From Mycobacterium stomatepiae (lineage in GTDB: Bacteria > Actinomycetota > Actinomycetes > Mycobacteriales > Mycobacteriaceae), in the NCBI RefSeq assembly GCF_010731715.1, contig NZ_AP022587.1, forward strand, positions 62,001 to 126,000: a DNA stretch of 64,000 bases, read 5' to 3'. The notes under the pieces were generated by a model. It searched no databases, had not been told where the DNA came from, and saw nothing but the letters and a program-made list of their open reading frames with translations. Below are positions 47,311 to 56,201 of this stretch, in pieces. The stretch's first letter is position 1. Every line of letters begins with the position of its first letter. The position numbers were made by a program, and so were the translations under genes.

Positions 47311-47648
47311 TTTCAGCGTCGGATGGGTCGAATTTGGGTGGGGTGGGCTGTAACGAGTGGATCAATCGGTGTTAACGCGGTTTGTCATGGGTTTCCATCG
47401 GATATCGGTGGTGGTTGAGGTTTGTGCGGGTTTTCCTGTGCCGGCGAGGCGGGTCCGGGTTGAACGGTTCGGCGGTGTGCATGTGCACACTTCGTTGTCG
47501 ATAATTGGTTGCTTTCTGTGGTCGTGAAGATTGTGCGTCTTGCTCTAACTTCCTTAACAACCGGCAGTGGCGATTGCCGGGAATGCTTGCGCTGCTGGGT
47601 GTGATGGCCCGGCACCGGTCACCGTGGGATAAAGACACCGCACAGGAA
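47311..47648 (+). repeat. Copy A of a roughly 340-bp non-coding leader repeat
   Basis: This fills most of the 431-bp gap between the PucR-type gene and the MFS gene. By eye about nine of ten bases are the same as in copy B at 50705-51043, from TTTCAGCGTCGG to CACAGGAA. The copy ends at the ribosome-binding site of the MFS gene. It holds a near-perfect palindrome (47475-47490) and GGTGT/ACACC arms (near 47599 and 47635) whose 3' arm is ACGCC in copy B, which still pairs through a G-U. No protein frame is shared convincingly. It is best read as a promoter/operator plus mRNA leader. Confidence 0.9.
47475..47490. promoter_or_regulatory. Palindrome in leader copy A (candidate operator)
   Basis: GTGTGCATGTGCACAC; it pairs fully except at the central position changed from C to T. 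Copy B has the perfect form. About 170 bp before the MFS start. Confidence 0.6.
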
Positions 47649-47661
47649 AGCGAAAATAACA

Positions 47662-48894
47662 GTGGCAAGATCACGATGGATAGTAATTGTCGTTCTCTTC
47701 GCGACATGGCTAATTTCATACTTCGACAGATCGCTGATCGCGACTGCTCTTCCCTTCATTGGTCACGACTTCGGCCTGTCGTCAACACTGAAAGGGTTTG
47801 TCAGCAGCGCATTCTTTATCGGATACGCGGCAGTGCAGATCCCAGGCGGCGTTTTGGCTGACCGGGTGGGTCCCCGCCGGGTCGCATTCGCAGCCGTGCT
47901 GGGCTGGTCCATATTCTGTGCGCTTACCGGAGCGGCCGGGAGCATTCTGACCCTGATTACGGTGAGGGTACTGTTCGGTTTGGCCGAAGGGGCATTCTCC
48001 CCGGCTTCCTGGAAAGTCCTCTCCATGACGGTAGATGAAACAAACCGCGCCCGGGCTAACGCTCTGATGCTTACATCGAATCTTGTTGGACCGGCTCTGG
48101 CGCCGATAGTACTGGTTCCGTTCATTGCATCTATTGGCTGGCGTCCCGCATTCTGGTGCGTCGCTATACCTGGTATTTTTGCTGCTATTGCCTGTTTGAA
48201 GTACCTCCCGGCTGCCACGAACGGATTTGATGACAAAGGCAAGGCGCAGAGCGAGGCGCTCCCGATCGCAGCCGAGCCGATCTCCATGCGAAAGGCTCTG
48301 ATGAACCCAGTGATCGGGAAATTGTTCCTGATATGGGGAACATGGGACATAGCCTGGTGGGGATTCCTTTCTTGGGTGCCTTCATACCTGTATTCCGGGC
48401 GATCCTTTTCGCTGGAAAAGACTGGCCTGTTGGCATCTCTCCCGTTTGTTGTTGGCATCGTTGGAATGTTGGTCGCTGGCTATGCCGCTGACCGAATCGC
48501 AAAGCGTCGCACAGTTATCATGGTTTGCCTTGCCGGAAACGCCGCCTTCCTTACCTTGCTTGCTTTTGCGAACACCCCAGCCACCGCGATCACGTGCCTG
48601 ATTGGAGTCGGCTTCTTCCTGCCCGCCATGTACGGGCCGTTCTGGTCACTGCCAATGCAGCTCCTCCCGAGTTCGCTCATGGGCGCGGGCGCGGGGTTGA
48701 TCAACTTTGCGGGACAGATTGCGGGATTTGTGTCACCGATCGTCATCGGTTACACGGTTGGGGTCACGGGCACGTATACCGCCGGATTTTTGTTCCTCGC
48801 GGCGGCAGCCGTCACCTGTTTCCTGATCACCGCAACCCTGCGAGAACCGGCTCGGGAATTTTCGCAAGCAGTCACTGTCAGCAGCGCGCCATGA
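47662..48894 (+). CDS. MFS transporter, anion:cation symporter (ACS) type
   Basis: A 410-residue carrier with twelve predicted helices. The N-terminus VVLFATWLISYFDRSLIATALPFIGHDFGLSS and GYAAVQIPGGVLADRVGPRR are ACS hallmarks (relatives of organic-anion carriers such as GudP); LFGLAEGAFSPASWK is helix 4. Base composition is less GC-rich than neighbours, which suggests acquisition. It starts at GTG, 12 bases after the leader's GGAAAG. Its stop overlaps the amidase start (ATGA), so it probably imports the amidase substrate, an organic anion or amide. Confidence 0.88.
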   Translation: MARSRWIVIVVLFATWLISYFDRSLIATALPFIGHDFGLSSTLKGFVSSAFFIGYAAVQIPGGVLADRVGPRRVAFAAVLGWSIFCALTGAAGSILTLITVRVLFGLAEGAFSPASWKVLSMTVDETNRARANALMLTSNLVGPALAPIVLVPFIASIGWRPAFWCVAIPGIFAAIACLKYLPAATNGFDDKGKAQSEALPIAAEPISMRKALMNPVIGKLFLIWGTWDIAWWGFLSWVPSYLYSGRSFSLEKTGLLASLPFVVGIVGMLVAGYAADRIAKRRTVIMVCLAGNAAFLTLLAFANTPATAITCLIGVGFFLPAMYGPFWSLPMQLLPSSLMGAGAGLINFAGQIAGFVSPIVIGYTVGVTGTYTAGFLFLAAAAVTCFLITATLREPAREFSQAVTVSSAP

Positions 48895-50177
48895 CGAAGC
48901 CTTTAAGCGTCCGGACATCGGTTTGTTCATCGCTGGCGGAAATTCACCGGTCGGACCCGGAAATTCAGGCATTCGAAAAGGTCTTTGCCGATGATGCGAT
49001 GGCGCGCGCTGAGCTTTTTGACGCTGACGCCAGCCCGGGCAAAGAGCCATTGCGCGGGATGACGCTCGGTGTCAAGGATATATTCGAGCTGAGTGGCCGT
49101 ACCCCGGGCAACGGTAATCGTGCGGCGTTCGAAATGCTCCCTCGCGAAGTCCCTGAGAATGACGCTCCACTGATTCGTCTTTTACGTGAGGCCGGGGCGG
49201 TCGTCACAGGCATGACCAGGACGACGGAGCTTGTTTGGTATCAACCAACCCTCACACGAAACCCGCATGATCTCAGCTGTACGCCCGGAGGATCTTCGAG
49301 CGGTTCCGCGGCCGCCGTCGCCGCCGGCATGGTGAGCGCAGCGGTCGGGAGCCAGACGAATGGCTCGGTGGTCAGACCTGCCAGCTAATGCGGACTTTTT
49401 GCATATAAAGCAGGCTACGGCCGGGTGGACATTACGGGGATGACGCGGATCAGTAAGTCATTCGATCATCTCGGCTTCTTTGCCCGCGATGCGCAGAGCC
49501 TGATAAAGCTGGCAGAAGTCGCGGGAAACTTCCGAGTGCCCCATGATATTTCCGGCTATCGCCTTGCCGTCGACATGCAAGATCTCGCCGATGTGGACGA
49601 CGAGGTGCTGGAAGTGTTTAACACGTATGTAGGGCAACTTCGGGAAGCCGGTCACGCAGTCGAGCGCGTACGACTTCCAGAGTTATTGGCACCCAGAATG
49701 TTCGATGCATTCTATGACGTGTTAGCGCCCGAAATCCATCGATTACATGGAAAGTTGCTCGCTCCTAACGTGATTGACAATCTCGGATCAAAGACCATCG
49801 AAATTCTGCAGCGCGGCCGAGATACAGCTGGCGCCCAGCAACGTGAAGCCGACAGGACGACGTCGGATATCCGAGCGCGGGTAGATGGCTATTTCGACCA
49901 GTACGATGCCCTGATACTGCCCGCGGCAACATCGTCCGCACCGAGATCGCTTACAACTACCGGGTCGCCGGCGTTGTCGACGCTCTCGAGTCTGGCTGGC
50001 GTTCCTGTCACGGTCGTACCCGCGGGGCTTGGCCGATCCGGCCTCCCGGTGGGTATCCAGATCTGGGGCCGGTTGGGAGCCGACGAAACTGTCCTGGCGA
50101 TACTCGCCGCGTTGCCGTCCGATTACATCGAACCGCAGAAACTTGTGCAGAATTCATCCACGGGCCCCAGTTTCTAG
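48891..50177 (+). pseudogene. Amidase-signature hydrolase with an in-frame TAA stop
   Basis: The amidase-signature enzyme reads MTKPLSVRTSVCSSLAEIH, with catalytic Lys in LRGMTLGVKDIFELSG, cis-Ser in CTPGGSSSGSAAAVAAGM and nucleophile Ser in VGSQTNGSVVRPAS. TAA at 49386-49388 follows, exactly where the family has Phe or Tyr before Cys-Gly. The same frame continues at once with CGLFAYKAGYGRV, SKSFDHLGFFARDA and PVGIQIWGRLGADE to 50177. One substitution (TAC or TTC to TAA) explains it. The whole protein would be 428 residues and hydrolyse an amide, ureide or carbamate. As it stands a 165-residue inactive fragment is made, unless the stop is read through or is a base-call error. Confidence 0.87.
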
Positions 50178-50704
50178 GCGGGTAAGCGGTCCCGACAACA
50201 CCTCAACACCCTTGAGTTCGATATTCTTGCCGCGCCGCCGACGGCAGCGCATTCGCCGGCGCTGGCGCCTATGGCGAACATCTACGGCGCCGAGGATGTC
50301 GACCTGCAAGTTCATCGAAGCCCGCTGTCGCGCCGGCAAGGCACCCCACTGGTTCGCGCCAGCGCGGTCGTTCGCGAGAGATCCAATTTCGTTATGCGAC
50401 AAGCTAATCAGGTGAATATGTTCGCGTGATCCGCCGTTCAAACGATCGTGTGTCGGCATTTTCGGGGCACCACCGCCGCGGCGTTGACCAACTCGCAAGC
50501 ATGTCCGACGCATGCGGCATTAACCACATCGTTAGTCGAATCGTAAGTGGGGGAGTCCGCTTCGTCTCGCTGGAACAACACCTCCTGTAGGAGCTGACTA
50601 CAACGCCTGTCATGTCAGGCCTCGAGACACAGTTGACTGTTTCGGCTTCGGTGGTCCGTGACGACGCGGTGCTCGAGATGTCTGGGGCCCAGTGGGTTTC
50701 GGCT
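50178..50704. other. Gap between amidase and leader copy B, no recognised gene
   Basis: No intact gene is supported here. Two short open frames may be debris: one ending at about 50428 with HSPALAPMANIYGAEDVDL, and one from ATG 50612 (MSGLETQLTVSASVVRDDAV) that runs into the start of leader copy B. Neither has a good ribosome-binding site or a family I recognise. Confidence 0.5.
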
Positions 50705-51043
50705 TTTCAGCGTCGGATTGGGGCGAATTGGGCGGGAGGGCTGTAACGAGTGGATCAATCGGTGTTAACGCGGTTTGTCACGAGTTTCCATCGGATATCG
50801 GTGGTGGTTGAGGTTTGTGGGGGTTTTCCTGTGGCGGCAAGCTGGGTCGCCGGGTTGAATGGTTCTGCGGTGTGCACGTGCACACTTCGTTGTCGATAAC
50901 TGGTTGCTTTCTGTGGTCGTGAAGATTGTGCGTCTTGCTCTAACTTCCTTAACAACCGCCAGTGACGATTGCCGGGAATGCTTGCGCCGCAGGGTGTGAT
51001 GACCGGCACCGGCCACCGTGGGATGAAAGACGCCGCACAGGAA
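50705..51043 (+). repeat. Copy B of the roughly 340-bp non-coding leader repeat
   Basis: Direct repeat of 47311-47648, same orientation, about 3.4 kb apart. Differences are scattered substitutions and a few one- or two-base indels. It ends at GGAAG, the ribosome-binding site of the M20 hydrolase, just as copy A ends at that of the MFS gene. Because the downstream coding sequences are unrelated, only the control region was duplicated or kept in common. Confidence 0.9.
50870..50885. promoter_or_regulatory. Perfect 16-bp palindrome in leader copy B (candidate operator)
   Basis: GTGTGCACGTGCACAC reads the same on both strands. It sits at the same place in the repeat as 47475-47490. A dimeric regulator such as the PucR-type protein at 46007 could bind here. 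Confidence 0.65.
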
Positions 51044-51054
51044 GTGAGTATCCG

Positions 51055-52389
51055 TTGAGTGCTCGAAGCGAGGCTGCTGAGTACGCCATAGACTCGTCGA
51101 AATCTTTGAGCAAGGACGATGCCTTCCTCGGCGATTTCGCGGTGATGTCCACTTTTGGCGCCACCAGCGGGGGTGGAGTGGAACGACTAGCCGCGACGCT
51201 CGAGTACGGACAGACCCGTAAATGGTTCGCCAACTGGCTAAGCGAGCACGGGTTTCGCGTCGAGCGCGACCGCATCGGCAACCTGTTCGGATTCCTCGAA
51301 CTGACTCCCGGAGCTCCCTATGTGCTCGCTGGCTCACACCTCGACAGCCAGCCAAGGGGCGGGAAATTTGACGGCGCCTACGGAGTGCTCGCGGCTGCGC
51401 ACGCCGCAATTCGAGTCCAAGAGAGTTATCGGCGAACCGGCGCTCGCGCTGCGGCGAACATCGCCGTCGTGGACTGGTTCAACGAAGAGGGTTCGCGCTT
51501 TAAACCGGGCATGATGGGCAGTGCCGTCTTTACGGGAAAGCTGGACCTCGAAGACGCGCTGAACACGACCGACGAAGCGGGCGCCACTGTGCGCGCAGCG
51601 TTATCGGAAATCGGCGAGCTGGGGTTGACCGCCGTTGGCCTGGGGAGCGTAGTTGTCGCGGCCTACGTAGAGATCCACATTGAACAGGGCAAGGTTCTCG
51701 AAAAAGAAGCAAAAGATATTGGCCTGGTTGTGTCTACCTGGGCGGCGAATAAGTACGAGATTTCGGTGCTTGGCGCACAGGCGCATACGGGCACGACCGA
51801 CATGGAAGACCGTCAGGACGCGCTATACGGCGCGGCACTGACGGTGACCGCCGTCCGCGAGGTCGCCGACATGTTTCCGGGACAGTTGCACAGCTCGTGC
51901 GGCCAGTTGACCGTGTTCCCGAATTCTCCCAACGTGGTTGCCGGCGAGGTCCATATGTACGTTGACCTACGCTCCTCCGACGATGCAATCCTGGTTGAGG
52001 CTGAAGAGATCCTGCGACAACAGTGCGCAGCTATTGAGGTCAAAGCCAACGTCAAAATCGAGAAACGACGCTCGCATAGCTGGTCGGCGAATTACTACCA
52101 ACCCGAAGGCGTTGAACTCGCTCGCCGAACTGTTGAAGATCTGGGCCTCAGCCACGTTGAGATCCGCACCCGAGCCGGGCACGACTCAACCAATATGAAG
52201 GATCTGGTCCCCACGGTGATGTTGTTCATTCCCAGTGTTGGCGGAATCTCACACAGCGAACTGGAGTACACGGCCGACCCGGACCTGTGCAACGGAGTGA
52301 CGCTAGTCGCCGAACTGCTTGCACGCCTTACTACCGGCGAACTCTCCAGCGCCGCCGGACAGCCCCCGGTCAGCACGCTATGCCGCTGA
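51055..52389 (+). CDS. M20-family amidohydrolase (N-carbamoyl-amino acid hydrolase/allantoate amidohydrolase type)
   Basis: A 444-residue binuclear metallohydrolase. Metal and catalytic motifs: LAGSHLDSQPRGGKFDGAYGVLA, the Glu-Glu pair in DWFNEEGSRF, YVEIHIEQGKVLE, GAQAHTGTTDMEDRQDAL in the lid/dimer domain, and RAGHDSTNM, then IPSVGGISHSELEYT. This group splits N-carbamoyl-L-amino acids, N-carbamoyl-beta-alanine or allantoate, releasing ammonia and CO2. The start is TTG at 51055, 11 bases after the leader's GGAAG; no better start exists in this frame. It is followed by an MFS gene 62 bp on. Probably induced with the amidase unit through the shared leader. Confidence 0.87.
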   Translation: MSARSEAAEYAIDSSKSLSKDDAFLGDFAVMSTFGATSGGGVERLAATLEYGQTRKWFANWLSEHGFRVERDRIGNLFGFLELTPGAPYVLAGSHLDSQPRGGKFDGAYGVLAAAHAAIRVQESYRRTGARAAANIAVVDWFNEEGSRFKPGMMGSAVFTGKLDLEDALNTTDEAGATVRAALSEIGELGLTAVGLGSVVVAAYVEIHIEQGKVLEKEAKDIGLVVSTWAANKYEISVLGAQAHTGTTDMEDRQDALYGAALTVTAVREVADMFPGQLHSSCGQLTVFPNSPNVVAGEVHMYVDLRSSDDAILVEAEEILRQQCAAIEVKANVKIEKRRSHSWSANYYQPEGVELARRTVEDLGLSHVEIRTRAGHDSTNMKDLVPTVMLFIPSVGGISHSELEYTADPDLCNGVTLVAELLARLTTGELSSAAGQPPVSTLCR

Positions 52390-52451
52390 CCTCAAATACG
52401 TAACGCGCCTTCATATCTCGGACAGTACAGCACAACGATAGGAGGTCCCGC

Positions 52452-53828
52452 GTGGTCACACAATGCCCCACGACGACGGCACCCAGGGACGTCCGCCGCG
52501 CACGCCAAGTCACCGTGGCGGCACTGATAGGCACGACTCTGGAATGGTACGACTTCTTCATCTTCGGAACCGCCGCGGCTTTGGTGTTCAATAAGCAATT
52601 CTTCGTTAGCAACGACCCGATCGTCGGCGTCCTTGCCTCGTTCGCAACTCTTGCTGTCGGCTTCGGCGCCCGCCCGATCGGAGGCCTCATCTTCGGTCGG
52701 CTTGGCGATCGAATCGGACGTCGCACGACCGTGCTGATCACCATCGGATTGATCGGTCTTGTGACTGGGTTGATCGGGGTACTGCCGAATTACAGATCGA
52801 TCGGGGTATGGGCACCAGTTGCCTTGGTTGCCTTGCGACTCACTCAAGGCCTGGCGCTCGGTGGCGAGTGGAGCGGGGCCGTCGTCATGACCGGCGAACA
52901 TGCGCCGTCACACCGTCGGGCTCTCTACACTGCGATTCCGTTGATCGGATCTCCGCTCGGCACTCTGCTGTCATCAGGTGCGTTTCTTGCAGTCGCCGCT
53001 CTTCCCGGCGAGTCATTCAATGCCTGGGGATGGCGTCTGCCGTTCCTCGCGGCGTTCCCAATGCTGCTGATTGCCCTTTACATACGGTGGAAGCTCGACG
53101 AGTCACCGGATTTTCGAGCGCTCGTAGAGTCCAGGTTTGTGGAAAAGTCGCCGGTGTCAACGGTTCTGCGATCGATGTATAGGCAGCTGTTAGCGGGCGC
53201 CGCAGCGTCTCTCATTGGAATGGGCGGGTTCTATTTGGTGACAACGTTTGTCATCAGCTACGGAACGCGTGTACTCCATCTCTCCCGATCGCTCCTGCTT
53301 TCGGCGACCCTGTTCGGCGCGGTGGCCGAGAGCGGAGTCCTTATCACTGCGGGATACCTGGCACTTCGTTATGGCGTTTACAAGGTCGCGGCCGTCGGCG
53401 GAATGCTCAGCATGTTAGTGGCGTGGCCGGTGTTTTTGGCCATCGATTCTCGCCAGCCTGTTGTGGTTGTCATCGCGATCGTCGTGGCGATCATCGCCCT
53501 CAACATCTCGTACGGAGTGTGCGGCACCCTGATGGCCGGTCTGTTTCCGGCACCACTGCGCTATACGGGAGTTGCTCTGGCATCGAACACCGCCGCGACC
53601 TTCTCGGGAGCGGTGCCGCTGCTCGCCACCTACTTCTCGACTCTTAGTGGCAACCAATCCTGGCCCAACGCTGCGCTCTTCGCGGCTATGGGTGCCATCA
53701 CTACCCTTGGTGCGCTCAGGGCTCGGTCGCTTGCCGCTGATCCGCATGCCCCAACCCAGCACGCTCCCTTGATCGCTGCCGGCGACAGGCAATCTCTCGG
53801 GCATGTGGCCAATGCCGCCACCTCCTGA
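52452..53828 (+). CDS. MFS transporter, metabolite:H+ symporter type
   Basis: A 458-residue carrier: GTTLEWYDFFIFGTAAALVFNK in helix 1, RPIGGLIFGRLGDRIGRRTTVL in the loop after helix 2, LRLTQGLALGGEWSGAVV in helix 4 and WGWRLPFLAAFPML. It belongs to the ProP/KgtP/shikimate-carrier branch, unlike the ACS-type carrier at 47662. AGGAGG lies 7 bases before the GTG. It is downstream of the M20 hydrolase on the same strand, so the likely cargo is the hydrolase substrate (a carbamoyl amino acid or ureide) or its product. Confidence 0.88.
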   Translation: MVTQCPTTTAPRDVRRARQVTVAALIGTTLEWYDFFIFGTAAALVFNKQFFVSNDPIVGVLASFATLAVGFGARPIGGLIFGRLGDRIGRRTTVLITIGLIGLVTGLIGVLPNYRSIGVWAPVALVALRLTQGLALGGEWSGAVVMTGEHAPSHRRALYTAIPLIGSPLGTLLSSGAFLAVAALPGESFNAWGWRLPFLAAFPMLLIALYIRWKLDESPDFRALVESRFVEKSPVSTVLRSMYRQLLAGAAASLIGMGGFYLVTTFVISYGTRVLHLSRSLLLSATLFGAVAESGVLITAGYLALRYGVYKVAAVGGMLSMLVAWPVFLAIDSRQPVVVVIAIVVAIIALNISYGVCGTLMAGLFPAPLRYTGVALASNTAATFSGAVPLLATYFSTLSGNQSWPNAALFAAMGAITTLGALRARSLAADPHAPTQHAPLIAAGDRQSLGHVANAATS

Positions 53829-54500
53829 CGCAGGCCTGCCCCTGGGCGGTGGCGGTGTCAACCTCGATTTTCCCCACGCTGCCCGACGCAGCGGCTGCGC
53901 ACCGCGACGACGCGTGGTGACGCGGTCCCACGCGAGGAATTAGTCCTCCGGTCAGCAGTTCGAAACAGGCTGTCCCGAGAGCGATTCCAGCACATTTTGG
54001 CGTCGCATCACGACGTTACTCAGTTGGAATTTCGCAATCCGGAATACATCTTTCGCTGTTCGGATGACGGCCAACAGATGGAGAATGCCGGCGTACCATC
54101 TTGATATGCCGTCGGTCGGCGGCAATGCGATTGCCGGGCATAGCATCCTGCGACTGCCGGGAGGCGTTGGGATGAGCGAGGTCTACCTCACCTATCATTC
54201 TCGTTTGCCCTGCGGCAAAGCGCTCAACGGCCAACTTCTCGTGACAGAGACGGATCAGGCGGGCGGCCTAATTCCCCTGAATGTGCTGTGCGTCAACGAC
54301 CGTGGCGAGCTCAACCGACAATCACCCGTTTCGACGCGCGTTGCGGACGCAGCCGCGACGTGCGCTCCACCTTCTCCAGCGACCTGTCCATCAGGAGCCT
54401 TTGTTGGGGCGCGCTGGGCCGGCAGGCGATCACACCTACGACGTATGTGATTATCCGAAGTCCGTACGGGGACGGACTCTTGAAGAACGGAAGTCCTCTC
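53829..54500. other. 672-bp gap without a supported gene
   Basis: Only weak open frames are present, such as 54064-54450, which lacks a ribosome-binding site and family likeness. Composition is less GC-rich than the flanks. It separates the amidohydrolase island from the secreted-protein gene and may hold its promoter; I see no clear repeat or RNA. Confidence 0.5.
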
Positions 54501-55313
54501 ATGTCTACCCGCAGCACCAGATTCACCGGCATCACCAGCAAGGTCAGTATTCTGACCACCGCCATTGTATTCCTAAGTGGCGCTGCGACTTTGCGTGGCG
54601 GCGCAGCGATCGCCGACTCAAACGAGGACCATTTCCTCACACTGCTTGCTAGCGAAGACATTCCCGCACTCGAAGGTGTGCCCAGCCTGATCGACACGGC
54701 CCATAAAGTCTGTCACGCACTGGATACCGGCACGCCAGCGAACCGCGTAGTGGACGCGTTGGTCGACTATGCGGTGAGCAATGATCCGAGCGAGCGCCAA
54801 TACGCCCCTGGCCGCCTCACGCGGACCGAGGCGCGATTCGTCCTTGCGGCAGTGGGGGCCTACTGCCCATACGATCAGAGCAAGCTCGCTGTCCTCGTCA
54901 CGCGTCCCTCGTCCAGGAGCGAGCCGACCCACCCGGCGGCGAAGGAAATTCGCCTGTCGGACTTCGAGGTACACGCCACAACGCTCGCCTCGGTCATCGA
55001 AGCGACGCCCCCGGCGGGGATCACCGACCCCGACCCGCCGCAGATTCCGCCACCATCGCCGCCGGTGGGACATCTCCGGACTCCGCCCCTGCCGGTCGCG
55101 GCACCGCCTAGGCCGCAACAGTCGCCGGCTCGGCCACAGCAGCCGCCCATAGCGCCCCCGCCCGCAGCGCCTGCTCCGGTTGCGCCGCCGCCCGCGGCAC
55201 CGGCCCCGGTTGCGCCGCCGCCTGCTGCGCCCGCACCGGTACCGCCACCCCCCGCCCCACCGGCGTCATCAGCGCCCCCCATGGCGCCGGGGTTCGTCAA
55301 GCTTGCACCCTGA
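54501..55313 (+). CDS. Secreted DUF732 protein with proline-rich tail
   Basis: A 270-residue exported protein. A signal segment (VSILTTAIVFLSGAATLRGGAAIADS) is followed by a DUF732 domain with the typical spacing: DHFLTLLASEDIPALEGVPSLI, then the Cys pair in AHKVCHALDTG and VGAYCPYDQ. From residue 175 the tail is Pro/Ala-rich, with several near-identical units of APVAPPP type. DUF732 proteins are a large mycobacterial family of unknown function. The ATG at 54501 was chosen because it starts directly before the signal peptide; upstream frame is unsupported. Confidence 0.8.
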   Translation: MSTRSTRFTGITSKVSILTTAIVFLSGAATLRGGAAIADSNEDHFLTLLASEDIPALEGVPSLIDTAHKVCHALDTGTPANRVVDALVDYAVSNDPSERQYAPGRLTRTEARFVLAAVGAYCPYDQSKLAVLVTRPSSRSEPTHPAAKEIRLSDFEVHATTLASVIEATPPAGITDPDPPQIPPPSPPVGHLRTPPLPVAAPPRPQQSPARPQQPPIAPPPAAPAPVAPPPAAPAPVAPPPAAPAPVPPPPAPPASSAPPMAPGFVKLAP

Positions 55314-55348
55314 GATGCAACGATGCCCACCGCGTCTAGCAGCTCGTT

Positions 55349-56089
55349 TTATTCAACGAGGTCTCCGGCGGGCGGTCGCACCACGGCCGTCTCGAAGACC
55401 GGCAGCAGCGGCGCGGCGTCTCCGTCCCAAGGCAGGGCCGACAACTGTCGGTGGCTGCGTCGTCCGCCGAAGGCGCGCAGCGCCTCGAAATCGCTGAGCT
55501 CAACCGCGACTTGGGCGGGCGCTTTAGCGGCGTCGCCGAGCTGAGTGGTTCCGGTCGTCGGGGTCGTCAACTGCAGGCACGGATGCGCATTGCGCCGGAT
55601 GGTCCGGTCGGTCATCGTGGTCAAGAATCCGACGGCCACCGCGAACGCCGGATCGGCCGTGCGGGAACCGGGTTCGCCGAGGGCGCCGCGGATGTCGTGT
55701 TCGTGGGTCAGCGCGTCGAGAACCGATTGAGCACCAACGAGTTTCGGGCTGTTCGCCAAGAATTCGGCGACCGTCTCGGTGGCCGTTGCCCACAGGTCGA
55801 GGACCGCGTCGAGGGTGTGGTCGCCAAGACGGTCGAGCTGGGCCCGGGTCCATTCGTCGGTACCCGCATTGTCGAGGTTGGTCCCCACCAAGTCCTGGGC
55901 GGTGCCGGCCAGGTGGCACACCGTCTGCCGAATCGACCACTGTGGGCAGGCCGGCACGCTGCGCTCGCACTCGCCGACGCGGCCCCGCAGCAGGGCATCG
56001 ACACGGCCCTGCACCGTGCGGTACGCCGCGGCGGCGTCGGCCCCGGAGCGCAGGTGGCGCCGCGCGCCGGTCGCGATCGCTTCGGTCAT
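55349..56089 (-). CDS. DinB-fold maleylpyruvate isomerase-family, mycothiol-dependent protein
   Basis: A 246-residue protein of the mycothiol-dependent maleylpyruvate isomerase group. The N-terminal four-helix DinB-like domain includes VPACPQWSIRQTVCHLAGTAQDLVG, with the first metal His, and DALTHEHDIRGALGEPG with the His pair; a C-terminal SCP2-like part contains VELSDFEALRAFGGRRS. It may transfer or isomerise through mycothiol; substrate unknown. GTG at 56098 is an alternative start. It is divergent from the epoxide hydrolase gene. Confidence 0.85.
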   Translation of the reverse strand: MTEAIATGARRHLRSGADAAAAYRTVQGRVDALLRGRVGECERSVPACPQWSIRQTVCHLAGTAQDLVGTNLDNAGTDEWTRAQLDRLGDHTLDAVLDLWATATETVAEFLANSPKLVGAQSVLDALTHEHDIRGALGEPGSRTADPAFAVAVGFLTTMTDRTIRRNAHPCLQLTTPTTGTTQLGDAAKAPAQVAVELSDFEALRAFGGRRSHRQLSALPWDGDAAPLLPVFETAVVRPPAGDLVE

Positions 56090-56201
56090 GGCCGACACAC
56101 TACACAGATATTAAGAGAATAGTAAGAACGACTGATGGTGTCGGCGCGGCGCCAAACGGGGCGACTGTCGGTGGGTTCGCCGCCGGCGGCACTATGAATG
56201 C

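Noticed and set aside
47311..47648. Guanidine-I (ykkC) riboswitch in the leader repeat
   Set aside because: The 3' end (GTGGGATAAAGAC) is faintly similar, but the other conserved core elements could not be found by eye; an Rfam search would settle it.
54064..54450. A 128-codon frame before the DUF732 gene
   Set aside because: No ribosome-binding site, no recognisable family, and its end lies in the leader of the secreted protein.
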